From Streptomyces cyaneofuscatus (GTDB lineage Bacteria; Actinomycetota; Actinomycetes; Streptomycetales; Streptomycetaceae): a stretch of 64,000 bases of DNA. Where the stretch lies: NCBI RefSeq assembly GCF_000718135.1, contig NZ_JOEM01000009.1, forward strand, positions 186,001-250,000. Direction: 5' to 3'. Each line of letters starts with the position of its first letter. The stretch's first letter is position 1. The position numbers were made by a program, and so were the translations under genes. This document shows, in pieces, positions 26,432 to 34,993 of the stretch. Under the pieces are notes generated by a model. The model saw only the letters and a program-made list of their open reading frames with translations, searched no databases and was not told the DNA's origin.

Positions 26432-26491
26432 GGACCGGACGACCACTCCGGACCCGGACCGGACGACCACTCCGGACCTGGACCGGACGAT
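26432..26491. repeat. 24-bp tandem repeat, about 2.5 copies
   Basis: Units at 26432-26455 and 26456-26479 differ by one base; a degenerating third begins at 26480 and reaches the 3' end of the HD-domain gene. The unit begins GGACCGGACGACCACTCCGG. It lies in the 26295-26490 gap between two minus-strand genes. Otherwise that gap shows only the upstream region of the lipoprotein gene. Confidence 0.75.
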
Positions 26492-27171
26492 CAGCGCAGA
26501 TCGGACGACGACCCCAGCAACTCCAGCTCGGTCGCCAGGTTGTGCCGGGCCCGCGCCTCCCACTCGGCGGCCCCGTGCGGCGTACGGAACAGCCTGGGCA
26601 GCGCGAGGAGTTGCCGCAGCATCGCCGCCCGCCCCGCCAGGAACGCCTCGTCGGGCAAGAACCCGTACTCCTCCCGCACCTGCGCCGCATAGGCCGCGTA
26701 CTCCTGCGGGCTCCCCGCCAGCACCGCCAGGTCCGCATCGCACAGCACCTCGCCGTTGCCGTCCCCCTCGGCCGGGTCGTGCGTCACGGTGAGCCGGACC
26801 AGCCGCGCGACCTCCGCCGTCACCGCCTCCCCCACCCCCGCCTCGGGCAGCGCCCGCTCGGCGAGGGCGGCGCTGCGCTCCTCGTTCTCCGTACGGTCGG
26901 GCCGGTACACCGCGTCGTGGAACCAGGCGGCCAGCCGCACCGCGTGCACATCGGCGGCGTACGGGGCCAGGGTGTCGATCCGGTCCAGGACCGCCGTGAG
27001 GTGGGCGGTGGTGTGGTAGTGCCGCTGCGGCTCGTCCCAGCGGGCCAGGAGATTCTCGGCGTACGGCAGCGGGTCGGGGCCGGGCGCTCCCGAACGGGTG
27101 GCGAGGAGCGTGTCCCGCCAGCGGTCGACCAGGGCGGTACGGGGGTCGCGGGGGCGCGGGCTGTCCGTCAT
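26491..27171 (-). CDS. HD-domain predicted metal-dependent phosphohydrolase
   Basis: 226 residues. HD-fold metal ligands are visible: RHYHTTAHLTAVLDR (His-rich entry), LAAWFHDAVYRPDRTENEERSA (the HD pair, with the Glu-Glu-Arg-Ser signature of this subfamily) and LTVTHDPAEGDGNGEVLCDADLAVL. Such proteins are annotated as N-methyl-D-aspartate receptor NMDAR2C-like or predicted phosphohydrolases in actinomycetes. The substrate is unknown. It is divergent from the mycothiol-enzyme-like gene, with 26-bp repeats between. Confidence 0.85.
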   Translation of the reverse strand: MTDSPRPRDPRTALVDRWRDTLLATRSGAPGPDPLPYAENLLARWDEPQRHYHTTAHLTAVLDRIDTLAPYAADVHAVRLAAWFHDAVYRPDRTENEERSAALAERALPEAGVGEAVTAEVARLVRLTVTHDPAEGDGNGEVLCDADLAVLAGSPQEYAAYAAQVREEYGFLPDEAFLAGRAAMLRQLLALPRLFRTPHGAAEWEARARHNLATELELLGSSSDLR

Positions 27172-27200
27172 GGGACGACCCTAGAGGCTGGGTCGTCCCG

Positions 27201-27279
27201 TACGGATGCGAGGCGCCGCCCCCCTGTACGGATGCGAGGCGCCGCCCCCCTGTACGGATGCGAGGCGCCCCGTACGGAT
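27201..27279. repeat. 26-bp tandem repeat, about 3 copies
   Basis: Unit TACGGATGCGAGGCGCCG plus CCCCCCTG repeats exactly at 27201-27226 and 27227-27252, then a truncated third copy (27253-27272) and the start of a fourth (TACGGATT). It fills the gap between the divergent HD and DinB-like genes, where promoters should be. No spacer structure, so not CRISPR. Confidence 0.8.
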
Positions 27280-27328
27280 TCCGGCATCCCGCCGCGACCG
27301 GCGACCTCCCTGCGGTTGGCTGAGGGTC

Positions 27329-28033
27329 ATGACTTCTGCTCCCGTACGCGACCCCGAACTACCCGGCCTCCTCCTGCGCACCGAGCGCGATGTCTTCCTC
27401 CCGCTGCTGCGCGCCACCCCCGAGCCCGCGTACGCCCTGCGCACCGCGTGCCCCGGCTGGACCGTCCGCGATGTCCTCGCGCACTGCGCCGCCGCCCTGA
27501 CCCGGGTGGTCGCAGACCGGCTGGAGAAAGGGGTGTTCTCGCCCGAGTCCAACGAACGGGACATCGAGGAGCGGGCCGGGCTGCCCCTGCCCGCCCTCCT
27601 CGACGAGCTGGAGCGCGGAATGACCGAGGCCGGTCCGGTGATCGCCGCCGCAGGCGGGAAGCTGGACGGGGTCGCGCTCGGTGAGTGGGTGCACGCGGGG
27701 GACGTGCGCGAGGCGTGGGGCCTCGACGGGGCGTACGCCGGGCGCGGACTGGCGTACGCCCTGGGCCTGCTGGAGGGCGTGGCGTACCGGAAGGAGATGC
27801 CGCAGATCGTCGCGGACGTGGACCTTGACGTGGACCTGGAGGGCTGGGGAGCGCCGCGCCCGCTCGGTGTCCCCTCGCCCGAAGGCCGGCCGGCGGGCCG
27901 GTACCACGGCGACGGGCCCACCCTGATCCGCCTGTACGCCAACCGGCCGCTGGTAGGCACACGGTACGAGCTCCACGGCGTACGCGAAGGTGACCTGCAC
28001 CTCTTCGACCGGCCGCCGAAGCTGGACGGCTGA
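27329..28033 (+). CDS. Maleylpyruvate isomerase-family (mycothiol-dependent, DinB-like) protein
   Basis: 234 residues. The N-terminal MDMPI domain has CPGWTVRDVLAHCAAALTRV, with metal-ligand type His, and LGEWVHAGDVREAWG with the second His. The C-terminal part resembles the MDMPI C domain (GPTLIRLYANRPLVG). Such proteins use mycothiol or act as metal-dependent S-transferases; the substrate is unknown. ATG 27329 lies just after GAGGG. The longer reading from 27206 runs through the 26-bp repeat and was not used. Confidence 0.8.
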   Translation: MTSAPVRDPELPGLLLRTERDVFLPLLRATPEPAYALRTACPGWTVRDVLAHCAAALTRVVADRLEKGVFSPESNERDIEERAGLPLPALLDELERGMTEAGPVIAAAGGKLDGVALGEWVHAGDVREAWGLDGAYAGRGLAYALGLLEGVAYRKEMPQIVADVDLDVDLEGWGAPRPLGVPSPEGRPAGRYHGDGPTLIRLYANRPLVGTRYELHGVREGDLHLFDRPPKLDG

Positions 28034-28083
28034 GGGCGGGTGGCGACCGGTCTCCTGACCGCGTTTCGGGTGACCGCGTTTCG

Positions 28084-31000
28084 TCAGCCGCCGGAAAGTG
28101 CCGTGCGGGACAGGAGTTCCCTCGCCGCCGTCCTCGTCGCCTCGTCCTCGTCGTTCAGGGCCACCTCGCGCAGGACGGCACCCGTGCGGGGGCTCGACGG
28201 CCAGCCCAGTGCCAGCATGTGGAGGACCTTCCGCCGTACCTCCGGGTGGGCGTCCCCGGCCGCCCGGGAGCCGACCAGAGCCTCCCCCTCCTCGCCGCCG
28301 GCCCCGGTCACCCACCAGCGGAGCGCGGTGAACCGCACGTAGTGGTCGGGGTCGGTGACGGCGCACCGGCGGAAGGCCTCCTGGGTGTCCTGAAGGCCGC
28401 CCCAGCGGAGGCCCAGCGCGTTGAGCGCACCCACGCGGGTGCGCTGGTCGGTGTCGTCGGTGCCCTCGGTGACGGCGCGCACCAGAACGTCCCGGACGCC
28501 CGGGAGATGGGCCCAGTGCTCACACAGGGCGTGCAGCGCCGTGTTCCGACAGCGGTGCCCGGGATCTGCCGCGGCGTTCGTCACCAAGGCACCGACATCG
28601 GCACGGTCCGTCCACCGTGTGGCCAGCAGCTTCATGGCGGTACTGCCGACCAGGCGGTCCTCGTGCTCGGCCACGATCCGCATCAGCACGGCCAGGGCTT
28701 CGTCGTCGTCGGGCCAGTCGTCCGCCAGCGCGTCGAGTGCGTTGGCGCTGGTGAAGTGGTAGGGGTGGTCGGCAGCGGCGAGGACCAGCGCGCGCGCTTC
28801 CTGATGGGAGGACCAGTGCTTCGCCAGACCTAGCAGCACGGTGGCGCGGGTGAGTCCGTCCCACTCGTCGTCGCCGCAGGCGCGAATCAGCAGGTCGCGA
28901 ACCTCGTCCCGATCGGCCCAGTGGTCGGCCAGCGTCCACAGCGCTGTTCTGCGAACCTCGGGGCTCCGATCGTCGGTGGCCACCCGGACGACGACACTGG
29001 GGGCGTCCTGGTCGTCGTCGGCGTAACGGACGCCGATCACCTCCACAGCGGCGCCGCGGACCTGCTCGGGCCTGTCCTCGTGGGTGCTGAGGAGGATCAG
29101 GGACCGGACGTGCGGATCGCGGGACCACCGCTCGCCCAGGTGTTTGAGGGCGGCTACCTGGACGTCGGGGCTCTGGTCCGCCGTGGCGGCACGGACGAGT
29201 GCCTCGCGGACGCCGACGTACGACGGCCACTTCCTCGCCAGTATCCCCAAGGCCGTGGTGCGGGTGGCCTCGTGGCCCGCGGCGGAGGAACGGCTGATGA
29301 GGAGGTCACGGATCGCGTCGCTCCGGGGGGCGTGTTCGCCGAGTGCACGGATCGCATGCCGGGGCAGCTCCTGGCCGGTGTCGTCGGCGGCCAGCCGCAT
29401 AAGGAACGCGAGAGCGTCCGGGTAGCCGGTGCAGTAGCGTTCGAGCGCCTCGACCGCGACGCTGCGCGTGTTCGCCTGCTCGTCGTCCTGGGCCCGCCGG
29501 ATGAGCAGCGACCGGACCCGCTCGTCGCCGTGCCACCGTTGGCCGAGGGCCCGCAGTGCGTCGCTGCGCATGAACGGATGGCCGCCCTCGATCGCGGTCC
29601 GCATGGCCAGATCACGGATGGACTCGTCGTCGGACCACCAGGCGCAGAGGACGTGGAGCGCCGCGCCGCGCGTACCCTCGGCGGGGTCCTCGGTCACCCG
29701 GGAGATGAGGAACGCCCGGACGTCCTCCCTGGCGTGCCACACCTCACCGAGCACCTCCAGCGCCATGGAGCGGACTCTGCGACCGGAGGGGGCCGTCGCC
29801 TCGCGCAGGACGAGCCCGCGGAGTACGTCGTCGTCCGGTCTCCGCAGCGCCAGCTCCGAGAGGAACATCAGACGGTCGAAGCCGTGCCAGCTCCCCCGGG
29901 CGAGTGCGGCCAGCTCCTCCTCGTCCTGTTCCAGGGCGAAGGCCAGGACCGCGGCCGGCTCCTCGCTGAAGGAGAACTGGCCGCTGAGCCGGTACCACCT
30001 CAGGTAGGGGGCGCGCCCGGCCCAGTACCGGCTGAAGGACGACAGGGCGGACCAGGCCTCGCCCAGGAGCCAGGGCCCTTTGGAACCACGCGTGTTCAGG
30101 ACAGCTGTCAGAGCACCGACGACGGCGACGCTCCGGGCCGCCAGCGCTCCCGGCTTCGCCACCTCCGCCAGCGCACGCAGGGCCAGCACCGCGCAGGAGG
30201 CATCGACCGGATCCCGGCGCCGGGCGTGGAGCTCCAGGAGACGGTCGACGGCGGCCGTCGCGTCGGCGCTGTCCAGTTGCCCGATGAGCAGCAGCAGTGC
30301 CTCGTGCCAGGCGGGGTCGGCGGCTCGCGCGGCCACGACCTCCTCGATGAGCTCGTCGGGAGTCCAGCGGCCTTCCTCCTGGTAGCGGTACGCGATGTCG
30401 GCCGCCGCCAGGTATTCGAGGAACGCGCGGTGGACGAAACCGTAGATCTGACCCCCGTAGTGGGCCAGGATGAAGTTGCGTTCGTGCAGCTGCGTGACCA
30501 TGGCCCGCGCGGCGGGCACGGCCTGGACCCGGGGCACTCCGCGCTGTCCCAGGTAGTCGCCGAAAGCGCCTTCCAGGTCTCTCACGTGCAGGTGGTTGCC
30601 GGCGATACCGCTGTGGCCCTCCTGCATGCGGGAGGCCAGCAGGCGCAGGAGTTCCAGGCGCTCGGGCGGCCCCAGGGCGTCCAGCACCGCCGCGGCGGCC
30701 GGGGCCGAGGGGACGGTGAGCAGCTTGGCGGTCCGGTCCCAGTGCTCGACGAGAACCGCGACCGCCTGCTCGTACGCTTCGCGCCGGTTGTTCGGGAGGG
30801 CACGGCGGCTGCCGATGATGGCCAGGATGGTGAGGAGGAGGGGGTTGCCCGCCATCTCCTCCAGGGGCCGTGAGTTCTCCGTCGCCGACGTCATCCGCTG
30901 CGCCAGCTCCTTCGCCCGCGCGGGATCGTCGGCGAAGGCGCTGCGGTACCAGCGGTCCAGGAAGGCGGAGATCCGTTCCTCGTCCAGGTCCTGGACCTTG

Positions 31001-31998
31001 AAGTGGGCGAAGCCCGCTCCGTCCAGGACCGCGCGCTGGTAGCCGATGACACGGGACGTCACGGTGATCCGGGCCGCGGGCCAGCGGTCGGCGAAGGCGG
31101 CCATGCGGTCGGTGGCCTCCGCCCGCACCTGGGGGTCGAAGATCTCGTCAAGGCCTTCGAAGACCACCCAGGCCCGCCCCTCGGCCAGCAGGCACTCCCG
31201 TACGGAGGGAGGGACACCGAGCCCGAAATCGCTGTGCCGGTGGTCGAGGAACTCCTCGAAGCCGCTGTGCCGCCAGCGGTCGTCGGCGTACTGCCGCAGC
31301 TCCACCATCAGGGGGACCAGGCCCCGCAGCGGGCGCGGGGCCTCCTCCGGCTCGCCGCGGGTGAGCAGCAGCGTCAGGTAGCGCATGAGCGCGGACTTGC
31401 CCCCGCCGGGATCACCGAGGAGGACCGTACGCTCGCCGGAGGGTCCGGCCAGCGCTTCCAGCACCCCCTGCTCCGGCCGTTCCAGGTAGGAGTTCCGCAG
31501 GTGCTCGAACGACTCCCGGTCCGTGCCCGGTGGCAGGAACCCGTCGTCCCCGAAGCCCTCCTCCAGCAGGCGTCTCTCCAGCTCCCGGGGCAGTTGTACG
31601 GGTGGTGGATCGGCCCGCACGGCGGGGACGACGAAGACGTCCGTCAGCCGGATCACCGGGGCGTTCTCTCCCGGCGGGGTGAGAACTCCCAGGTCCAGGC
31701 GGCCGTACACCTGCTCGGCACGCGACGCGTACCGCGCGACGGCATCCGCGACCTCCTGATCGGAGGCCCGGTCGGGGGTGGCCGGCCCCGGAGCCGTGGC
31801 CAGCGTCAGGCTCTTGATGATCGTGGCGCCGTCCCCGGTGACCACGATCTCCGCGTCCCCGCCGACGGCGACGGCCCGTTCGGCGCCCGCGTGCGTCTTG
31901 CCCCGCTTTTCCGCACCGGGCGACGGTCCTCCGATCAACGGTCCTCCAAGTGATGCGGGGCGCAGCGGCCGGACAAGGTTATCGGCGGATTCCGGCAT
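28084..31998 (-). CDS. NACHT-type STAND NTPase with C-terminal HEAT-like repeats
   Basis: 1304-residue signalling NTPase. The N-terminus carries RAVAVGGDAEIVVTGDG (41-57), a motif shared with the divergent membrane protein. The NACHT core has a Walker A loop GDPGGGKS (195-202), Walker B in AWVVFEGLDEIFD (276-288) and sensor ITVTSR (311-316). Then come the EMAGNPLLLTILA and FVHRAFLEYLAAADIAYRY blocks typical of NACHT winged-helix regions. From about residue 690 there are 17 HEAT-like repeats of about 35 residues, each with a xxALxxLxxxW pattern. Related bacterial NACHT proteins act in anti-phage defence. ATG 31998 has AAGGGGA upstream. Immune function is inferred. Confidence 0.9.
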   Translation of the reverse strand: MPESADNLVRPLRPASLGGPLIGGPSPGAEKRGKTHAGAERAVAVGGDAEIVVTGDGATIIKSLTLATAPGPATPDRASDQEVADAVARYASRAEQVYGRLDLGVLTPPGENAPVIRLTDVFVVPAVRADPPPVQLPRELERRLLEEGFGDDGFLPPGTDRESFEHLRNSYLERPEQGVLEALAGPSGERTVLLGDPGGGKSALMRYLTLLLTRGEPEEAPRPLRGLVPLMVELRQYADDRWRHSGFEEFLDHRHSDFGLGVPPSVRECLLAEGRAWVVFEGLDEIFDPQVRAEATDRMAAFADRWPAARITVTSRVIGYQRAVLDGAGFAHFKVQDLDEERISAFLDRWYRSAFADDPARAKELAQRMTSATENSRPLEEMAGNPLLLTILAIIGSRRALPNNRREAYEQAVAVLVEHWDRTAKLLTVPSAPAAAAVLDALGPPERLELLRLLASRMQEGHSGIAGNHLHVRDLEGAFGDYLGQRGVPRVQAVPAARAMVTQLHERNFILAHYGGQIYGFVHRAFLEYLAAADIAYRYQEEGRWTPDELIEEVVAARAADPAWHEALLLLIGQLDSADATAAVDRLLELHARRRDPVDASCAVLALRALAEVAKPGALAARSVAVVGALTAVLNTRGSKGPWLLGEAWSALSSFSRYWAGRAPYLRWYRLSGQFSFSEEPAAVLAFALEQDEEELAALARGSWHGFDRLMFLSELALRRPDDDVLRGLVLREATAPSGRRVRSMALEVLGEVWHAREDVRAFLISRVTEDPAEGTRGAALHVLCAWWSDDESIRDLAMRTAIEGGHPFMRSDALRALGQRWHGDERVRSLLIRRAQDDEQANTRSVAVEALERYCTGYPDALAFLMRLAADDTGQELPRHAIRALGEHAPRSDAIRDLLISRSSAAGHEATRTTALGILARKWPSYVGVREALVRAATADQSPDVQVAALKHLGERWSRDPHVRSLILLSTHEDRPEQVRGAAVEVIGVRYADDDQDAPSVVVRVATDDRSPEVRRTALWTLADHWADRDEVRDLLIRACGDDEWDGLTRATVLLGLAKHWSSHQEARALVLAAADHPYHFTSANALDALADDWPDDDEALAVLMRIVAEHEDRLVGSTAMKLLATRWTDRADVGALVTNAAADPGHRCRNTALHALCEHWAHLPGVRDVLVRAVTEGTDDTDQRTRVGALNALGLRWGGLQDTQEAFRRCAVTDPDHYVRFTALRWWVTGAGGEEGEALVGSRAAGDAHPEVRRKVLHMLALGWPSSPRTGAVLREVALNDEDEATRTAARELLSRTALSGG

Positions 31999-32057
31999 CC
32001 GATTCCCCTTCGGGCAAAGCCTGTTGGGTGCCGTGTGACGGTGCCAGGATGGTGCTC
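31999..32057. promoter_or_regulatory. 59-bp divergent promoter region of the NACHT system
   Basis: The start codons of the NACHT gene and of the membrane-protein gene are only 59 bases apart on opposite strands. Both Shine-Dalgarno sequences lie inside it (AAGGGGA on the minus strand, AGGA on the plus strand). Promoters must overlap each other or the other gene, so the pair is probably co-regulated. No -10/-35 pair could be assigned with confidence. Confidence 0.5.
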
Positions 32058-32522
32058 ATGACTCGACGGGCAAGGATCATCGTGTGGGGCGCCTCCGTCC
32101 TGTGCGTGCTGGTGGCCGCAGGGCTCGGCGCCCTGGCGGTCGCGGGAGGCCTGGACCGGGCGGACAAGGTGGCGAGCATCGTGGGGGCGGTCATCGGCCT
32201 GGCCGGGCTGGTCGTCTCCCTCTACGCGTTGCACCGCAGCCCTGCCCCGGGGCCGGTTCCCCCGGCTCCCGGCCCGGCCGCGGGGACGGGAAGTGCCACT
32301 GTCGCGGAAGGCGTCCGGTCGGTGGCCGCCGGTGGGAGCATCGGGCGGGCCGTCACGGGTGACGGCGTCTCGCTCACGGGCCCCGCTCCCGTGCTGCCTC
32401 CGAGCAGCGGCAGCGGCGGCGGCGGCGGGGCGGCAGGCTCGGCCCGGGCCACGGGCGAGCGGAGTGTCGCGGCCGGCGGTGACATCGGTGAGGCCGTCAC
32501 CGGCGACGGGCCCCGGGCCTGA
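32058..32522 (+). CDS. Two-helix membrane protein sharing a motif with the NACHT NTPase
   Basis: 154 residues. Two membrane helices (about 7-29 and 38-58) are separated by a short DRADK loop. A Pro/Ala/Gly-rich cytoplasmic or external tail carries two copies of a 17-residue motif, RSVAAGGSIGRAVTGDG (87-103) and RSVAAGGDIGEAVTGDG (135-151). The divergent NACHT protein has a third version at its residues 41-57. This suggests the membrane protein is the partner, anchor or effector of the NTPase. ATG 32058 has AGGA eight bases upstream. No known domain name fits the tail. Confidence 0.75.
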   Translation: MTRRARIIVWGASVLCVLVAAGLGALAVAGGLDRADKVASIVGAVIGLAGLVVSLYALHRSPAPGPVPPAPGPAAGTGSATVAEGVRSVAAGGSIGRAVTGDGVSLTGPAPVLPPSSGSGGGGGAAGSARATGERSVAAGGDIGEAVTGDGPRA

Positions 32523-32624
32523 CCCACTCCGGCGCCGCGGCCCGGCGGTGTCCGACCACGTCGGCCTTCCGCCCCTCGGACCGGCCCTTGTCGCCCCCGG
32601 GCGCAGTCAATAGCGTGCGCTCTC

Positions 32625-33380
32625 GTGAAGATGGACCTGAACGCGGATCTCGGCGAGGGCTTCGGCCGCTGGACCCTGACCGACGACGAAGCGCTCCTCG
32701 CCTGTGTCACCAGCGCCAACGTGGCGTGCGGGTTCCACGCGGGCGACGCCTCCGTCATGCGGCGGGTCTGCGATGCGGCGGCCGCAGGTGGCGTACGGAT
32801 CGGGGCGCAGGTCTCCTACCGGGATCTGGCCGGGTTCGGGCGGCGGGCGATGGAGGTGCCGGCCGACGAGCTGGCCGCCGAGGTCGCCTACCAGATCGGT
32901 GCCCTGCGGGTGTTCGCCGAAGCGGCCGGCTCCACCGTCTCGTACGTCAAACCGCACGGCGCCCTCTACAACCGGACCGTCCACGACGAGGAGCAGGCCG
33001 CCGCCGTCGTCGCGGGCGTCCGGCTCGCGGGCGGGGGCCTCGCCGTCCTCGGGCTGCCCGGCTCCCATCTGCTCGCCCACGCCTCCGCCGCCGGGCTGCC
33101 CGCCGTGGAGGAGGCCTTCGCCGACCGGGCGTACACCGCGCGGGGCACGCTGGTCCCGCGCGGCGAGGCGGGCGCGGTGGTGCACGACGCCGACGACGTC
33201 GTACGCCGCGGGGTCGGCATGGCGCTGGACCGGGCGGTCACGGCGGTGGACGGCAGCCGGATACCCGTCGAGGCGCGCTCGCTCTGCGTCCACGGCGACA
33301 CCCCGGGCGCTGCCGCCCTCGCGCGCCGGGTGCGGGCGGCGCTGGAGGACGCGGGCGTGCTGGTGGAGGCGTTCACATGA
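32625..33380 (+). CDS. pxpA: 5-oxoprolinase subunit A (LamB/YcsF family)
   Basis: 251 residues. The family start MKMDLNADLGEGFGRW is unmistakable, followed by VTSANVACGFHAGDASVMRR, VSYRDLAGFGRR, YVKPHGALYN and LCVHGDTPGA. PxpA works with PxpB and PxpC to hydrolyse 5-oxoproline (pyroglutamate) to glutamate with ATP. GTG 32625 is taken; ATG 32631 is possible. It overlaps pxpB by 4 bases (ATGA). The 32523-32624 gap before it shows no obvious element. Confidence 0.93.
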   Translation: MKMDLNADLGEGFGRWTLTDDEALLACVTSANVACGFHAGDASVMRRVCDAAAAGGVRIGAQVSYRDLAGFGRRAMEVPADELAAEVAYQIGALRVFAEAAGSTVSYVKPHGALYNRTVHDEEQAAAVVAGVRLAGGGLAVLGLPGSHLLAHASAAGLPAVEEAFADRAYTARGTLVPRGEAGAVVHDADDVVRRGVGMALDRAVTAVDGSRIPVEARSLCVHGDTPGAAALARRVRAALEDAGVLVEAFT

Positions 33381-34123
33381 GGCTGGAGGACGACGGTCAG
33401 GGCGGTACGCAGGCCCGCGAGGTGCGTGTGCTGCCTGCCGGGGCGCACGCCCTCCTCGTCGAACTGGCCGACGGCGACCACGCCGAGGCCTTCCACGCCG
33501 AGCTCCTCCGCCGGCGCGAGCGGGGCGCACTGCCCGGTGTGCGCGACATCGTCCCCGGCGCCCGGACCGTCCTGCTCGACGGCATCGACGGCATCGACGG
33601 CATCGAGGACCGGGGCGGGCGCACCACCGCCGCCCGCGACCGGCTCGCGCGCGAACTCGTCTCCTGGACCCTGCCGCCCCCGCGCCGTGAGGTGCGCGAC
33701 GCGGTCGAGATCCCCGTCGTGTACGACGGTCCCGACCTGGCGGAAGTCGCCGCGCTCTGGGGCGTCGGCGCCGACGAGGTGCCCGCACTCCACTCCCGTA
33801 CCGCGTTCCGGGTGGCCTTCTGCGGGTTCGCGCCCGGGTTCGGGTACCTCACCGGGCTGCCCGAGCGGCTGCATGTGCCCCGGCGCACGACCCCGCGTAC
33901 GAGGGTTCCGGCCGGGGCGCTGGCCCTCGCCGGGCCGTACACCGGGGTCTACCCGCGCCCTTCGCCCGGCGGCTGGCAGCTCATCGGGCGGATGGTGGAC
34001 CCGGCGGCGGCCCTGTGGGACCCGGGCAGGGAGCCGGCGGCGCTGCTGGGGCCCGGGACCCGGGTACGGTTCGTGGCATCCCGGGCCTCCGTGCCCGTAC
34101 CTCGTACGGAGACCCGTTCATGA
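33377..34123 (+). CDS. pxpB: 5-oxoprolinase subunit B
   Basis: 248 residues of the PxpB/KipI family. Characteristic segments: VEIPVVYDGPDLAEVAALWG, FCGFAPGFGYLTGLPERLHVPR, PRTRVPAGALALAG and TGVYPRPSPGGWQLIGR. A DNA repeat GGCATCGAC x3 (33580-33606) inserts an Asp-Gly-Ile run between the two halves. It is coupled to both neighbours by ATGA overlaps. It forms the ATP-dependent oxoprolinase with PxpA and PxpC. Confidence 0.92.
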   Translation: MRLEDDGQGGTQAREVRVLPAGAHALLVELADGDHAEAFHAELLRRRERGALPGVRDIVPGARTVLLDGIDGIDGIEDRGGRTTAARDRLARELVSWTLPPPRREVRDAVEIPVVYDGPDLAEVAALWGVGADEVPALHSRTAFRVAFCGFAPGFGYLTGLPERLHVPRRTTPRTRVPAGALALAGPYTGVYPRPSPGGWQLIGRMVDPAAALWDPGREPAALLGPGTRVRFVASRASVPVPRTETRS

Positions 34124-34989
34124 CCCCCGTACGGGGCGGGCTCCTCCGCATCGTCCGCGCCGGCGCCCTCACCACCGTCCAGGACGCCGGCCGGCCCGGC
34201 TGGGCGCATCTCGGCGTCGGGCGGGCCGGGGCCCTCGACGCGCCCGCCGCCCGGCTGGCCAACCGGCTCCTGGGCAACCCGCCGGGCGCCGCCCTCCTGG
34301 AGACCACCGTCACCGGGTGCGCCGTCCGCCCCGACCGGACCGTGGTGGCCGTCGTCGGCGGTGCGGGGTGCCGGGTGACCGTCGACGGGCGGCCCGTGGC
34401 GTGGGGCGCGCCCGTACGGGTTCCGGCGGGCGCGGTGCTGGACGTGGGCCCCGCGCTCGACGGCGTACGCGGCTATCTGGCGTTCGCGGGCGGCCTGGAG
34501 CCGGAACCGGTGCTGGGCAGCCGCTCCGCCGACCTCCTCTCCGGGCTGGGCCCGGCCCCCCTGAGCGACGGTGACACGCTGCCCCTGGGCGAACCGGCCG
34601 ACGGGCCACCGCAAGGCCCCACTCCCTGGCCCGGAGCCCCCGCCGAGCTGGTGCTGCCCCTCCACCTCGGCCCGCGCCACGCGTGGTTCACGGCCGCCGC
34701 CCTGCGCACGCTCACCACCGCCGCGTACCGGGTCTCCCCGCACAGCAACCGCATCGGCCTCCGCACCGAAGGCCCCGCCCTGGAGCGGGCCCGCGACGGC
34801 GAACTGCCCAGCGAGGGCATGGTCCTGGGGGCGGTCCAGGTGCCCCCGGACGGCCGGCCCGTCGTCTTCCTCAACGACCACCCGACGACGGGCGGCTACC
34901 CGGTCGTCGGCGTCGTACCGGAAACCGCCCTCGCCGGGGCGGCGCAGGCGGTTCCGGGAACGCGGGTGCGGTTCTCCGTACGAGCGTGA
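34120..34989 (+). CDS. pxpC: 5-oxoprolinase subunit C (biotin-dependent carboxyltransferase-like)
   Basis: 289 residues, PxpC/KipA family. Hallmarks: LRIVRAGALTTVQDAGRPGW, AHLGVGRAGALDAPAARLANR, LGNPPGAALLETTVTG, and near the end YRVSPHSNRIGLRTEGP with PSEGMVLGAVQVPPDGRPVV and LNDHPTTGGYPVVGVV. Last gene of pxpABC, convergent with the copper ATPase gene only four bases away. Confidence 0.92.
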   Translation: MTPVRGGLLRIVRAGALTTVQDAGRPGWAHLGVGRAGALDAPAARLANRLLGNPPGAALLETTVTGCAVRPDRTVVAVVGGAGCRVTVDGRPVAWGAPVRVPAGAVLDVGPALDGVRGYLAFAGGLEPEPVLGSRSADLLSGLGPAPLSDGDTLPLGEPADGPPQGPTPWPGAPAELVLPLHLGPRHAWFTAAALRTLTTAAYRVSPHSNRIGLRTEGPALERARDGELPSEGMVLGAVQVPPDGRPVVFLNDHPTTGGYPVVGVVPETALAGAAQAVPGTRVRFSVRA

Positions 34990-34993
34990 GCTC

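Noticed and set aside
27201..27279. CRISPR array or attachment sites at the 26-bp repeats
   Set aside because: Head-to-tail repeats without spacers and no integrase or tRNA nearby.
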